Shown here one piece after another: positions 1 through 8,625 of a DNA stretch of 64,000 nucleotides. The stretch covers positions 310,001-374,000 of the forward strand of contig NZ_JFFR01000033.1 of NCBI RefSeq assembly GCF_000695685.1, read 5' to 3'. Position 1 is the first letter of the stretch. Every line of letters starts with the position of its first letter. The notes beneath the pieces are model-generated. The model was not told the origin of the DNA. It made no database searches and was given only the letters and a program-made list of their open reading frames with translations. Source of the stretch: Vibrio fortis (GTDB lineage Bacteria > Pseudomonadota > Gammaproteobacteria > Enterobacterales > Vibrionaceae). The translations under genes and the position numbers were made by a program.

Positions 1-1459
1 TGCTCATATCCACTTGGGTTTGCGTCACTTCACTGCATACATCAAAGTCAGCCGAGAAGTAGAAAGAGCTTCCCTTGCCTTCGATACTGTACAGCTCGAG
101 CTTAGAGTCCATCAGCGTGACAATTTTCTCACAAATAGCGAGCCCGAGCCCGGTACCACCATAGTTACGAGTGGTACTGCCATCGGCTTGTTGGAACTTC
201 TCAAAGATGCTGCGCTGCTTATCTTCCGCGATACCTATACCGCTGTCTTTCACCTCAAACTTGATTCGAGCTTTGTCGCAGTTAGGAGCGCCATTTAATG
301 ATGGCTCTAGAGACAGAGAAAGAGTCACATGGCCCTGCTCAGTAAACTTAATAGCATTACCGACTAAGTTGTTCAGCACTTGGCGAAGTTGCGTACCATC
401 ACCTTTGATCACAGCAGGAATACGCGGGTCGGTGATCAGCTGGAATTTGAGGCCTTTCTGTTCGGCTTTGATACGGAAGGTCGATTCTACATCATCGATA
501 ATATTGGCAATACGGAATGGTTCAGATTGCAGGTCGAGGTGCCCTGCTTCGATTTTTGAATAGTCGAGGATGTCGTTGATCAGATCCAGCAGCGTTAATG
601 ATGAGGTATTGAGCATGCGCACATACTCTTTTTGCTCTTTTGGCATATCCATATCTGCCAATAAAGATGACAAGCCAATGATCCCATTCATCGGAGTACG
701 TATCTCATGGCTCATGTTTGCCAAGAACTCACTCTTGTTTTGATTGGCCACTTCAGCAGCTTCTTTAGCTTGCTTCAACTCTTCATACTGTTGACGAATA
801 CGTTCTACTGATTGGTTGTAACTGTACTCAAGTGTGGTGATCTCATCAGAATAGGTGTGCCCAACGGGTGTGAGCTTTTGCGGTCCGGCTTGCTGGTCTT
901 GTTCATCTATTTGGTTAGAGATTGTCTTCAAACGTCGAACGACAAGACGATAGACGACCGTCAGGCAGACAAGTGAAAGCAGGAATACCTTCACTGCTTC
1001 AAACACGGCTAACACAAGTACACGATCAACAAAGTCATTCAGAATCAAATTGAGATCAGACTGCACCGTCAGTTTTGCGAGAGGATAATCTTTCCCCCCC
1101 ATCTGATAAACCATATCCCAAGTTTTCGAATAGGCTCTACCGACAATCGGCTGTCCTAGCTCGATCACAACTTGATTGCTATCTTCAATAAGCAGGTAAC
1201 TGACCGTCGGCAGTTGAAAAACACTCTCAGCCTGAACACGCAGTTGGTCGCGGTCTTCAACCCAGAGGCTTGAGGTTAGTCCTGGTAGATGGCCTGTTTT
1301 TACTTGGTCAATTTGAGTGCTGATGTAAGAAACGCGATCTTGGTACTCAACATATAGGCTGAGCCCTGTCACAATAACAGTGAACAAAGTGCTGATAGCG
1401 ATGATTATCCCGATAAGTTGACGAGACAGTCCGATATAGCGCTTTCCTTGTTTCACCAT
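1..1459 (-). CDS. Sensor histidine kinase, 3' part cut by window edge
   Basis: Reading leftwards from ATG at 1459, an open frame of 486 codons runs off the window start without a stop. It has an N-terminal membrane segment (about residues 9-30), a periplasmic region of roughly 120 residues, a second membrane segment near 150-170, a linker or HAMP-like stretch, a HisKA dimerisation box (NMSHEIRTPMNG, phospho-acceptor His) and an HATPase_c domain with N box (LNNLVGNAIKF), G1 (DSGIGI) and G2 (GGTGLGLAI). The reading is still open after the ATPase domain, so a receiver or Hpt domain (hybrid kinase) may follow outside the window. It is divergent from the periplasmic binding protein at 1546, only 86 bp away. 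A shared ligand is possible but is an inference. Confidence 0.9.
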   Translation of the reverse strand, partial: MVKQGKRYIGLSRQLIGIIIAISTLFTVIVTGLSLYVEYQDRVSYISTQIDQVKTGHLPGLTSSLWVEDRDQLRVQAESVFQLPTVSYLLIEDSNQVVIELGQPIVGRAYSKTWDMVYQMGGKDYPLAKLTVQSDLNLILNDFVDRVLVLAVFEAVKVFLLSLVCLTVVYRLVVRRLKTISNQIDEQDQQAGPQKLTPVGHTYSDEITTLEYSYNQSVERIRQQYEELKQAKEAAEVANQNKSEFLANMSHEIRTPMNGIIGLSSLLADMDMPKEQKEYVRMLNTSSLTLLDLINDILDYSKIEAGHLDLQSEPFRIANIIDDVESTFRIKAEQKGLKFQLITDPRIPAVIKGDGTQLRQVLNNLVGNAIKFTEQGHVTLSLSLEPSLNGAPNCDKARIKFEVKDSGIGIAEDKQRSIFEKFQQADGSTTRNYGGTGLGLAICEKIVTLMDSKLELYSIEGKGSSFYFSADFDVCSEVTQTQVDMS

Positions 1460-1491
1460 AGATAAATTCCGTTTTTTAAGTTTAGTAAATT

Positions 1492-1516
1492 ACTATTACT
1501 CAACTAGTATAATAGT
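1492..1516 (+). promoter_or_regulatory. Candidate promoter of the binding-protein gene
   Basis: A TATAAT hexamer lies at 1508-1513, with the start codon at 1546. ACTATTA (1492-1498) and TAATAGT (1510-1516) form an inverted repeat around it, so the -10 element may overlap an operator. No convincing -35 element is visible, which fits activator dependence. Confidence 0.4.
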
Positions 1517-1545
1517 AGTCGTCCTACAAATAACCAGGGAAGGTT

Positions 1546-2304
1546 ATGAAAAAATATCTTCTTTCAACTGCAATAGCAGCTTTATTTTCAAGTGGTTACG
1601 CTGTGTCATCAGAACCACTTCATTACTACATCATTGCCAGCCAAGCTCAGCCTTTTCAAATAGAAGAGGAAGGCGGCGCTCACGAAGGCATGGTCACCGA
1701 TATTGTTGAAGCCGTATTTCAAGACAGCGATTACGACATCAACTATCACACCTACCCATTCAATCGCATGATCTCGAAGCTTGAAGCTCGCGAGAATGAC
1801 AACTGGGTAACCTATGGCAGCCCAAGCTGGGGAAATATCCAAGCTGAGAACCTTTCAGACATTCCGATTTACAATGTAAAACACTCTCTCCTCAGCAGCG
1901 GAAAAAAACCATTTGAGTTCAATACTATCGATGACTTAGAAGGCAAAGCAGTAGTATTACTATTAGGTTTTGAATATCCAAACCTTGAGCCCTACATTGC
2001 CGAAGGTAAGCTCAACGAGATTCGAGTAAAGGACTATACTGCCGCCTTCCGTGTTCTTAACCGTACCCCAGGTGACACTGTGTTTGTTGAGATGGAGTCA
2101 CGCATTAAGTACAACCTCAACGATCAAAACCTCGACATCAATGACTACCAGCTGCAAAGGTTCGGTTCGGTAATCAGTGACTATCCGATTCACCTCGCCT
2201 TTGACCCTCAAATGAAGCCTGAACTGCAATCATTTATCAATCAGCGCTTGGTAGAAATGAGAGATAATGGGCAACTTGATGATATTGTTGGTAAATACCT
2301 TTAA
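1546..2304 (+). CDS. Periplasmic substrate-binding protein, family 3-like (252 aa)
   Basis: The ATG at 1546 follows a GGGAAGG ribosome site. The first 20-22 residues form a signal peptide (KK, hydrophobic core, then SSE), so the product is periplasmic. The body has the layout of amino-acid-type (SBP_bac_3) binding proteins: an early lobe with GMVTDIVEAVF, a middle segment with DDLEGKAVVLLLGFEYP, and a C-terminal IVGKYL tail. No permease or ATPase gene accompanies it. The only close neighbour is the divergent histidine kinase, so a sensory role or service to a distant transporter are both possible. The ligand cannot be told from sequence. Confidence 0.8.
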   Translation: MKKYLLSTAIAALFSSGYAVSSEPLHYYIIASQAQPFQIEEEGGAHEGMVTDIVEAVFQDSDYDINYHTYPFNRMISKLEARENDNWVTYGSPSWGNIQAENLSDIPIYNVKHSLLSSGKKPFEFNTIDDLEGKAVVLLLGFEYPNLEPYIAEGKLNEIRVKDYTAAFRVLNRTPGDTVFVEMESRIKYNLNDQNLDINDYQLQRFGSVISDYPIHLAFDPQMKPELQSFINQRLVEMRDNGQLDDIVGKYL

Positions 2305-2330
2305 TTAGCCAGATATCTCAACCCAAGCGA

Positions 2331-2359
2331 AAGCCTCAAGATTATCTTGGGGCTTTTTT
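2331..2359 (+). terminator. Rho-independent terminator of the binding-protein gene
   Basis: AAGCCTCAAGA and TCTTGGGGCTT form a stem with a TTA loop and one G-T pair, followed by a T run. It lies 27 bp after the stop codon and its T run touches the stop of the convergent NADAR gene. Confidence 0.8.
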
Positions 2360-2906
2360 AGTGATGAACTTTAAAACTCTCTCTAGGGCGTGCAAACAGT
2401 AGAGGTACCGACAGCAAGTCACGCTCACTGTGTGTTGCTACAGGCTTTAAGCAGACGGGCTGATCATTAAGCTGACTACGAACACTCATCAAAATCTTGC
2501 CGAGGTGGTTTTCACCTGTCCCGTCTCCCCCATCTCCCCAGAAGCTATCCTTGTGCGAGTGTTCCTTGATGACTGAGTCGCCGGTATTGATAAGAAACAG
2601 AGCAAAACAAGGGTTCTGTTTGAATTTCTCGGTCACAATAAAGCGCATTACCTCGACGCGAATGTCATACCAATCTTCACGCACTTGTGCATCATAGTCG
2701 CGGCTCAATGCGAAGGCCTCCGCAGGCGAGCTTGCCATGTAAATCTGCTGTCTAAGCTTCTCGCAGGTAAACTTCATCGCTTGGTAATAGTGTTCGCTGG
2801 TCGCCCATATCTCATCGCCAACGCGAATCGGACAGGCCGCGAAATTTGAAAGGTAACCGTTTGGGTCTTCTGGCTCGTAAAACAGAACCTCTTTGCAGTT
2901 CGCCAT
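2358..2906 (-). CDS. NADAR family protein, YbiA-like (182 aa)
   Basis: The NADAR (DUF1768) signature is visible: LSNFAACPI near residue 20, WATSEHYYQAMKF near 35-47 where the family carries its substrate-contacting residues, and WGDGGDGTGENHLGKILM near 125-140. Family members include YbiA, an N-glycosidase acting on reactive riboflavin-pathway intermediates, and enzymes hydrolysing ADP-ribose derivatives. The usual core is about 150 residues; this protein has about 35 extra C-terminal residues. It appears to be a single-gene unit. Whether it does housekeeping damage control or NAD/ADP-ribose chemistry cannot be decided here. Confidence 0.85.
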   Translation of the reverse strand: MANCKEVLFYEPEDPNGYLSNFAACPIRVGDEIWATSEHYYQAMKFTCEKLRQQIYMASSPAEAFALSRDYDAQVREDWYDIRVEVMRFIVTEKFKQNPCFALFLINTGDSVIKEHSHKDSFWGDGGDGTGENHLGKILMSVRSQLNDQPVCLKPVATHSERDLLSVPLLFARPRESFKVHH

Positions 2907-3111
2907 CCTCTACTCCTCACCAACAGTGCATCTCAGCGCTTATCTTTTTCTTTTAAAATTAGTGCTGCGTGATAGTGGTGTCAAATAGAGTGAGTCAGTG
3001 AAATGTGAGTCTGTGAATGGGGTTCACTTAACCGCAAGGTCAGCGTGCTGTAAATAGAGTGGAAATACAGATAGAGCGACGCTTGGCCGCTCTAAAAGGA
3101 ATAATCAAAGA

Positions 3112-3306
3112 TCAGTGAATCAAACCTAATTCTCTCGCTTCTTCAAGGCTCAGACCGCTTTCTCTAATTTCTCTAAGAGCCTCAATACGACGGCGAGCTT
3201 CAGCCGACTTCATCTGTTTCTCTGGTTTTAGGGATACTTCTTCATCACCATCCCACTTGTTGGCAATGTTCGTCATTTCATCATGGTTGATTGAATTAAT
3301 GGACAT
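3112..3306 (-). CDS. Small hypothetical protein (64 aa), charged
   Basis: A strong ribosome site (CGGAGGAAAAC before ATG at 3306) supports this short gene. The protein is hydrophilic, with no signal peptide or membrane segment. Its second half is a predicted basic/acidic helix (EARRRIEALREIRESG) followed by LSLEEARELGLIH. I do not recognise a family with certainty; similar short RRxIE proteins are annotated as hypothetical. It stands alone between the NADAR gene and the Fur-controlled ABC genes, which run the other way. Confidence 0.65.
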   Translation of the reverse strand: MSINSINHDEMTNIANKWDGDEEVSLKPEKQMKSAEARRRIEALREIRESGLSLEEARELGLIH

Positions 3307-3628
3307 GTTTTCCTCCGAAAAGCACCATGTAATGGACAGCTAATCTGTAGCAAATGCCATTTCTGTTGTTAAGATTTTCTGTACCGAAATGTGATGATTC
3401 CGACGCTTCATAAAGCTAATTAACAAATGCCTCATTTAAACTTTGCCAAGCCGAATTTATGCCATTACATTTAAAAGATTCCCCATAAGAAATGTGGTTT
3501 GATCTAACTCCCACTTTTCGCCACCTCACAACTCACTTCCTCACCTGAAAATTCCTGCAAACAGGTGCAAATTAATTACGAGTCACTTCAATATTTCTAT
3601 GCTCTCTGCTTTCCCTAAAAGCACAACA

Positions 3629-3655
3629 TGATATTGATAATTATTATCAATATCA
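3629..3655 (+). promoter_or_regulatory. Fur box upstream of the ABC ATPase genes
   Basis: A perfect 13-bp inverted repeat (arm TGATATTGATAAT) surrounds a single central T, 15 bp before the ATG at 3671. It contains the GATAATnATTATC core of Fur operators, in the position expected for iron repression of the downstream operon. The rest of 3307-3628 shows only AT-rich sequence without a clear element. Confidence 0.85.
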
Positions 3656-3670
3656 TAACGAGCGATAACT

Positions 3671-4495
3671 ATGTCCAGTGAACTAAAAAGCACGCCATTG
3701 ATTGAGGTAAAAAACCTCTGCGTGGACTACATCACCGACGATGGTGACTTCAATGCGGTGAAATCCGTGAGCTTTCATATTAGCAAAGGGGAGATTTTTG
3801 GCCTCGCCGGTGAGTCAGGTTGCGGTAAAAGCACCATCGCCTTTGCCATTAACCGTCTGCACAAGCCGCCAGCATTTATTTCCGGTGGAGAAATTTTGTT
3901 TGATGGGAAAGACCTTCTAAAACTCTCAGACTCGCAACTTAACACTCTACGCTGGAGCGAGATTGCCATGGTATTCCAAAGTGCCATGAACTCGCTCAAT
4001 CCAGTCCTAACCATTCAAGAGCAGTTCGCCGATGTGCTTCGACACCATAAAGGGATGAGCGACGAGCAAGCTAAAGACCGAGCCGAAAAGCTCTTAGACT
4101 TGGTGAACATTCCACGCAATCGTCTCTCAGAGTATCCGCACCAGTTTAGTGGTGGGATGCGACAACGCCTTGTTATCGCCATCGCACTGGCACTCAACCC
4201 TAAGCTGATCATCATGGATGAACCGACTACGGCGCTTGACGTTGTAGTGCAGCGAGAAATCTTGCAGCAGATACACCAACTACGTGAAGAGTTTGGCTTC
4301 TCTATCCTCTTCATCACCCACGACTTGGCGTTGATGAGCCAGTTGTGTGACCGCATTGCCATTATGCGCTATGGCCAGATTGTTGAGGTCAACGACGCGC
4401 ATGAGATCCGCAATAACCCACAACATGAATACACCCAAAAACTGTGGAGTTCATTCCCAAACATTCACGAACAGTCACACGCGATTGCGAGCTAG
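3671..4495 (+). CDS. Peptide/nickel-type ABC transporter ATPase, DppD/OppD-like (274 aa)
   Basis: Complete ABC ATPase: Walker A GESGCGKST (near residue 47), Q-loop MVFQSAMNSLNP, signature FSGGMRQR, Walker B LIIMDEPTTALD, H-loop ITHDL. The pairing with the next gene is typical of OppD/OppF importers, whose members carry peptides, nickel, oligosaccharides or metal chelates. At 274 aa it is about 50 residues shorter than usual and stops just after the start of the C-terminal oligopeptide motif (NNPQHEYT). It is first in a three-gene operon behind a Fur box, so the substrate is probably linked to iron. No permease or binding-protein gene is adjacent. Confidence 0.88.
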   Translation: MSSELKSTPLIEVKNLCVDYITDDGDFNAVKSVSFHISKGEIFGLAGESGCGKSTIAFAINRLHKPPAFISGGEILFDGKDLLKLSDSQLNTLRWSEIAMVFQSAMNSLNPVLTIQEQFADVLRHHKGMSDEQAKDRAEKLLDLVNIPRNRLSEYPHQFSGGMRQRLVIAIALALNPKLIIMDEPTTALDVVVQREILQQIHQLREEFGFSILFITHDLALMSQLCDRIAIMRYGQIVEVNDAHEIRNNPQHEYTQKLWSSFPNIHEQSHAIAS

Positions 4496-4501
4496 GAGAG
4501 C

Positions 4502-5437
4502 ATGATGCAACAGCCAATTATCCAAGTTAAAAACGTCGTTAAAGAGTTCACTGTCGGTGGTGGATTGGGCAAAGAAGAGATTTTTAGAGCGCTACACGGG
4601 GTCAGCTTCGACCTCTACGCGGGTAAGACTCTGGCGCTGGTGGGCGAATCAGGTTGTGGTAAAAGCACCTGTGCGAGATTGATGACCAAGGTCTACCCTG
4701 CCACTGAAGGTGAGATTTTGTTTAATGGTCAGGACATCTCTACGCTCAAGAGTCGTAAAGAGGTTCTGGACTACCGCAGCAAGGTACAGATGGTATTCCA
4801 AGACCCATTCGGCTCACTCAACCCAACCCATACCATTGAACATCATCTGACTCGCCCACTTAAGATTCATAAACAGGTCGACTCTAAACAAGCCCTTGAG
4901 AGCCGCCTCAAGGAGTTATTAGAGCTGGTTGAGCTTCCTATCGAAACTTTAGCTAAGTATCCACATGAGCTCAGTGGGGGCCAAAGACAGCGTGTTAACC
5001 TCGCAAGAGCGCTAGGTGTGGGCGCACAAGTCATCTTGGCTGACGAGCCAACCTCGATGCTCGATGTATCGATTCGTTTGGGTGTACTCAATCTCATGCA
5101 ACGAATGAAGAAAGAGCTCGGTATTGGTTTTCTCTATATTACTCATGATCTTGCTACTGCTCACTACATCGCTGAAGAGACCGCAGTGATGTACAAAGGG
5201 CAGATCGTCGAGTGGGGCTCAACCCAATCGATCCTCACCAACCCGCAACATCCATACACTAAGCTGCTGATCTCAGCGGTACCGGATCCTGATCTTCCAT
5301 TTGGCGAACTGGTAAAAAATGAACCAAACTATTCGGTAGATGCGGATCTCGTGCGCGAGCGAAGCAGTATTATTCAGCATAAGGTGAATAAAATTGCTGA
5401 AAATCACTATGTAAAACATTGGGATAGTGTTGCATGA
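4502..5437 (+). CDS. Peptide/nickel-type ABC transporter ATPase, DppF/OppF-like (311 aa)
   Basis: Second ATPase of the pair, starting 7 bp after the first. Walker A GESGCGKST, Q-loop MVFQDPFGSLNP, signature LSGGQRQRV, Walker B VILADEPTSMLD, H-loop THDLA, and the C-terminal NPQHPYTKLLISAVPDPD segment of OppF-type proteins are all present. Its length is normal for the family. Its stop overlaps the start of the next gene by 4 bp (ATGA), indicating translational coupling. It would form a heterodimer with the preceding ATPase on membrane subunits encoded elsewhere. Confidence 0.9.
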   Translation: MMQQPIIQVKNVVKEFTVGGGLGKEEIFRALHGVSFDLYAGKTLALVGESGCGKSTCARLMTKVYPATEGEILFNGQDISTLKSRKEVLDYRSKVQMVFQDPFGSLNPTHTIEHHLTRPLKIHKQVDSKQALESRLKELLELVELPIETLAKYPHELSGGQRQRVNLARALGVGAQVILADEPTSMLDVSIRLGVLNLMQRMKKELGIGFLYITHDLATAHYIAEETAVMYKGQIVEWGSTQSILTNPQHPYTKLLISAVPDPDLPFGELVKNEPNYSVDADLVRERSSIIQHKVNKIAENHYVKHWDSVA

Positions 5438-5910
5438 ATGAACTAGACGCATGGTTAGAGAACATCGAAAATTGGTATCGTTCTCGAAAGCATGATCAAG
5501 TGAGTAAACTTGAAAGTCTGATCTTAACGCCTCCAGACGCGATCTGGGGGCCGTTGATTGATGATAAGCAGAGCAAAGCCATTGCATGTTGGCTCGATGG
5601 CTGTTTACGAGTTTATACCCACTACAAACAATCCACTACCGACCAGTCAGAGAAGGCCTTTCAGTTTGTCATGTTTGCCTACAGTAAGCTTCAGGCAGTG
5701 TCGAGCGACGCAGCAGCTGAAACGGAGCTTCGTGATTGGTGCACTAAACGCATGCAGCACTTGTGTGTGCTCGCACTTGAGTTTGCCAACCAACAACAGG
5801 ATCCGCGATGGCAAAGCGAATCGGAAAGGTTGATCGAATCGCATGTGAAATTCATGACTCACCACCCTCACAACCGTGATCAAGTAGGTCACTCCTCTTA
5901 CACCCACTGA
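5434..5910 (+). CDS. Hypothetical protein coupled to the ABC ATPases (158 aa)
   Basis: The start codon overlaps the stop of the preceding ATPase, so the gene belongs to the Fur-controlled operon. The product is soluble, Trp-rich at the N terminus (DAWLENIENWYRSRKHDQ) and predicted helical. There is no signal peptide, membrane segment or recognised motif. The DNA at 5482-5505 also contains an RctB-iteron-like sequence inside the reading frame. I do not recognise the family; the context suggests an accessory of iron-linked import. Confidence 0.7.
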   Translation: MNELDAWLENIENWYRSRKHDQVSKLESLILTPPDAIWGPLIDDKQSKAIACWLDGCLRVYTHYKQSTTDQSEKAFQFVMFAYSKLQAVSSDAAAETELRDWCTKRMQHLCVLALEFANQQQDPRWQSESERLIESHVKFMTHHPHNRDQVGHSSYTH

Positions 5911-5972
5911 TAACGGAAAGATGATCAAGGTAATTAACGGGCGTTTCGATCTCACTCTTGATCATGCTTTCG
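5482..5972. promoter_or_regulatory. Three RctB-iteron-like sites beyond the rctB 3' end
   Basis: ATGATCA cores sit at 5492 (context TCGAAAGCATGATCAAG, inside the small ORF), 5921 (ACGGAAAGATGATCAAGG) and 5959 (reverse orientation, reading TCGAAAGCATGATCAAGAG). All match the flanks of the ori2 iterons, not just the GATC core. A weaker TGATCA lies at 5877. Binding by RctB is inferred. Confidence 0.5.
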
Positions 5973-6037
5973 ATAATCAAACAAGATCAATAGCCGACTA
6001 ATTTCATTATTAGTGAGTTTACCTACTGATTTTAAAA

Positions 6038-6067
6038 CAAAAAAAAGCGAGCTCCAGTGGAACTCGC
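6038..6067 (-). terminator. rctB: Rho-independent terminator of rctB
   Basis: On the minus strand GCGAGTTCC and GGAGCTCGC form a hairpin (6047-6067) followed by eight T residues, about 240 bp past the rctB stop. The rest of 5973-6304 is AT-rich and shows no other element or gene. Confidence 0.75.
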
Positions 6068-6304
6068 GAAAAATCTATTCAGTATGATGTAACAAAATAT
6101 GAGCCAATCTATTAATCATAAGAAAGGACAAAAGGTTGTCTATTCGGGATAAATAATAACCAGCATCCTCATGGCCAATGTCAGTGAATTGTCAGCGTTA
6201 GGTGGATTTACCATCAATATCCAATCAATTTCATTGAACGATTCATTACGTCACTGTTTACTCAGCTCGTACTCTATCCTTTCATGCCTGCTCCGCCCAC
6301 AAAT

Positions 6305-8278
6305 TTAGTGGCCGATAGCCATCTCATCCAGTGCTAAAAAGACGTTTTCGTCGAGGTGCCCTTCGTGGATCTGTTTACACACTTTGCGTCTTACCGCCAA
6401 TCCAGAGATCAAACGTTCGATCGATAGATGTTTATTGGTATCACGATCGTTGTACAGCTCGATAGTGCGACTTAGCGTTTCGTACGGAATCACTTCTTCC
6501 GCAACTCTCAACCAATCGAGCTTCTCTACGAGCTCTGAACACTCTTCTTTAATCGAGGCGTGTGAATGCCCTGTCATAGCAGAGAGAGCCGTTATACTGC
6601 GTTCTAGAGCCTCTGGAGAGGTATATTTTGAGAGAGTAATGGTAATTTCATCAGCATTGATCTCTACAGAGTGTTTACGCAGCTTAACTCGGCGCCCTAA
6701 TTTGCCACGAGGCGAAGGGGCTTTTCGTTGGATCGGTTCGAACTCACCATCGATGATCTCAGACAATTCTTCTAGCTTCTGTTTTGAAACCATTTCGTTA
6801 CGCAGAGGGTTTGGTAGTGTCGGCGCCATATTACGTTTGCCCGCATTGGTGGTACGAGCGCGTGAATAGCGCAATACTTCTTCGACGTTACATTTAATAT
6901 CCACCTGGTAATCGACGGTTTTGTCTTTTTCGATCATTGAGGTGATCGTTAAATGGTAACCCCATAAATTCACTAAGAAAGTATCGTCTTGATCGCTGAC
7001 TTCACCCAGCTTTCTTAATTCTCGGATCAAATCCATCGAAAAACGACGCCAATCGATGTTTCTCGCGAGCTTCTGGTTAAGTTCGCTTAGCAACATACAA
7101 TCCGAATGACGGCGTGCCATGCGGCTTCTGAAGTAAGAGTAGAGCTGGAATACCAAGGTATGCTGCTTCAGGATCTCTGGTGGGAATAGGAAGAAGTAGT
7201 CTCGCGTGAGGAGTTCTTCGTAAAACGATGGTTCCCAAACAAGAATGTATAGATTCGGTTTAATACGGATTTCACCGTCAGCGCCTTCTGTCGGCGCTTC
7301 TTCCGATGCAGTGATTGTGCGTGCTAGGAAGCGGAATCGATCACTCTTGAAGCCCTCAGGCATATTTTCACTTAACCAACGGCCTGTCAGTTCATGCAAT
7401 TGGAAATCGGTAAATTCGATACGATCAATACTATCGCGAATAGAATCGCGAGCAGGACCACTGTCCTTCTTACCGCGTAAAGAAAGAATGTCGGTAATGT
7501 ATAACGGCGTCTTGTTTGGTGTTGATTTCGCATCAAGATGATAATCATCTTGGTGGTGGTCATGATATTGCACGGTCAGTGTAAACAGTGCAAAAAGAGT
7601 CATTAGATCATCAACAGTCATGATGTTTTTCGATGATCTTGTCTCGATCACAGCGCGTGTTCCAGAGATCGAAACCATCGATTTTTGATAGCTTTTACGA
7701 GTACGCGGCGGCGCTAACGCTTGATCGATAATACCGGCCCAGTTTGTTGGTGAGACAATAAACTGATCCGCTTCATCTTTCATCGTTGGGGGAGTATTCA
7801 GACCATGTTCATTCAGCAAACGCTTGTTGACTTGTGTTTGAGCCAACGCTTTAGAACGCTTCTGTTTTTCGTTCTGTTTAACGCTTTCAGTCACTAAGCT
7901 GGTGGCACCGAGTACTGAAATTAGTTGATTCGGATTAACAAAGCGATGAAGCATGGTTTTTCCAGCTAAACCTTCTTCAAAGCGAACAGGGATCTGCTTA
8001 AAGAGACCAATGTTAACGGCTGCTCTGAGTCGTTGTTGAAGAGCAGCACGAGTAACCTGACCATCTGTCGCATCGATGATCTCGGTCGTAGATACATAAC
8101 CATCTTTACTGCTAAAGCCACGCAAGGAGATAAGATTAAGGAGCTCAACAATACTTTTAGTGACTCCCTTAAAGTGTTGATATTGCTCTATCCATTCTAC
8201 TGCGCTTTCTGATACCTCAAATAAATGACCATCTTTATGGCTTCTTGCCTTAATCAGTAACTTTTCATCTGGTTTCAT
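6305..8278 (-). CDS. rctB: RctB, chromosome 2 replication initiator (657 aa)
   Basis: Full-length match, from memory, to the Vibrio chromosome 2 initiator, which is about 658 aa and found only in Vibrionaceae. Recognisable conserved blocks are YQHFKGVTKSIVELLNLISLRG near the N terminus, KNIMTVDDLMTLFALFTLTVQYHDHHQDDY in the middle (cited in part), and RRKVCKQI near the end. RctB binds iterons and 29/39-mer sites in ori2 to start replication, and represses its own gene. Its central winged-helix domains resemble plasmid initiators such as RepE. The start at 8278 has GGA six bases upstream. It is transcribed away from ori2, with a terminator at 6038-6067. Confidence 0.97.
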   Translation of the reverse strand: MKPDEKLLIKARSHKDGHLFEVSESAVEWIEQYQHFKGVTKSIVELLNLISLRGFSSKDGYVSTTEIIDATDGQVTRAALQQRLRAAVNIGLFKQIPVRFEEGLAGKTMLHRFVNPNQLISVLGATSLVTESVKQNEKQKRSKALAQTQVNKRLLNEHGLNTPPTMKDEADQFIVSPTNWAGIIDQALAPPRTRKSYQKSMVSISGTRAVIETRSSKNIMTVDDLMTLFALFTLTVQYHDHHQDDYHLDAKSTPNKTPLYITDILSLRGKKDSGPARDSIRDSIDRIEFTDFQLHELTGRWLSENMPEGFKSDRFRFLARTITASEEAPTEGADGEIRIKPNLYILVWEPSFYEELLTRDYFFLFPPEILKQHTLVFQLYSYFRSRMARRHSDCMLLSELNQKLARNIDWRRFSMDLIRELRKLGEVSDQDDTFLVNLWGYHLTITSMIEKDKTVDYQVDIKCNVEEVLRYSRARTTNAGKRNMAPTLPNPLRNEMVSKQKLEELSEIIDGEFEPIQRKAPSPRGKLGRRVKLRKHSVEINADEITITLSKYTSPEALERSITALSAMTGHSHASIKEECSELVEKLDWLRVAEEVIPYETLSRTIELYNDRDTNKHLSIERLISGLAVRRKVCKQIHEGHLDENVFLALDEMAIGH

Positions 8279-8346
8279 CTTTGATCCGTATCACACTAGC
8301 CGTAATTTCACTATAGTTCCTGAAGAATAAAGAAAAAATGATCATA
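8279..8346 (-). promoter_or_regulatory. rctB promoter with 29-mer-like operator
   Basis: On the minus strand TATAGT (rc of 8312-8317) is a plausible -10 element about 35 bp from the rctB start. It overlaps CCGTAATTTCACTATAGTTCC (8300-8320, the stretch cited is 20 bases plus one), whose CCGTAATTT core recurs in the inc region at 8937. An iteron core (ATGATCAT) lies at 8339. In V. cholerae a 29-mer at this position mediates RctB autorepression; assigning it here is by position and partial similarity. Confidence 0.55.
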
Positions 8347-8485
8347 AATAAAGAGAATTTATTATCTTTTAAATAACTGATCTTTTTGATTAATCTGATC
8401 TTAAATGATTAAGTGATCTAATGATCTGGTGCTCATGTTGCTTGTAAGTTACTGAATAATTGGAATAAAAATAAAATCCGTTGGA
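8320..8485. other. AT-rich DNA-unwinding region of ori2
   Basis: Strongly AT-rich, with repeated TGATCT/TGATTA words between 8380 and 8435 (CTGATCTTT, CTGATCTTA, GTGATCTAA, ATGATCTGG). It is next to the iteron array, where duplex opening is expected. The repeated ATC-containing words may be the strand-specific elements bound by the initiator after melting (inference). Confidence 0.65.
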
Positions 8486-8616
8486 AAGCATGATCATAAC
8501 AAGTCCGAAAACATGATCAAAGAAACTCAGAAAGCATGATCAATAAACCACAGAACAATGATCACTAAGTTCTTGTAACTATGATCATTATAGTTCCGAA
8601 AGCATGATCATTAGCA
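8481..8616 (+). repeat. Six RctB iterons of ori2
   Basis: ATGATCA cores begin at 8490, 8513, 8536, 8558, 8581 and 8604, spaced 22-23 bp, i.e. two helical turns and on one DNA face. Left flanks are close to CCGAAAGC (GGAAAGC, CGAAAAC, AGAAAGC, AGAACA, GTAACT, CGAAAGC). All are in the same orientation. This array is the core RctB-binding element for initiation. Confidence 0.93.
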
Positions 8617-8625
8617 TTCTACAGC

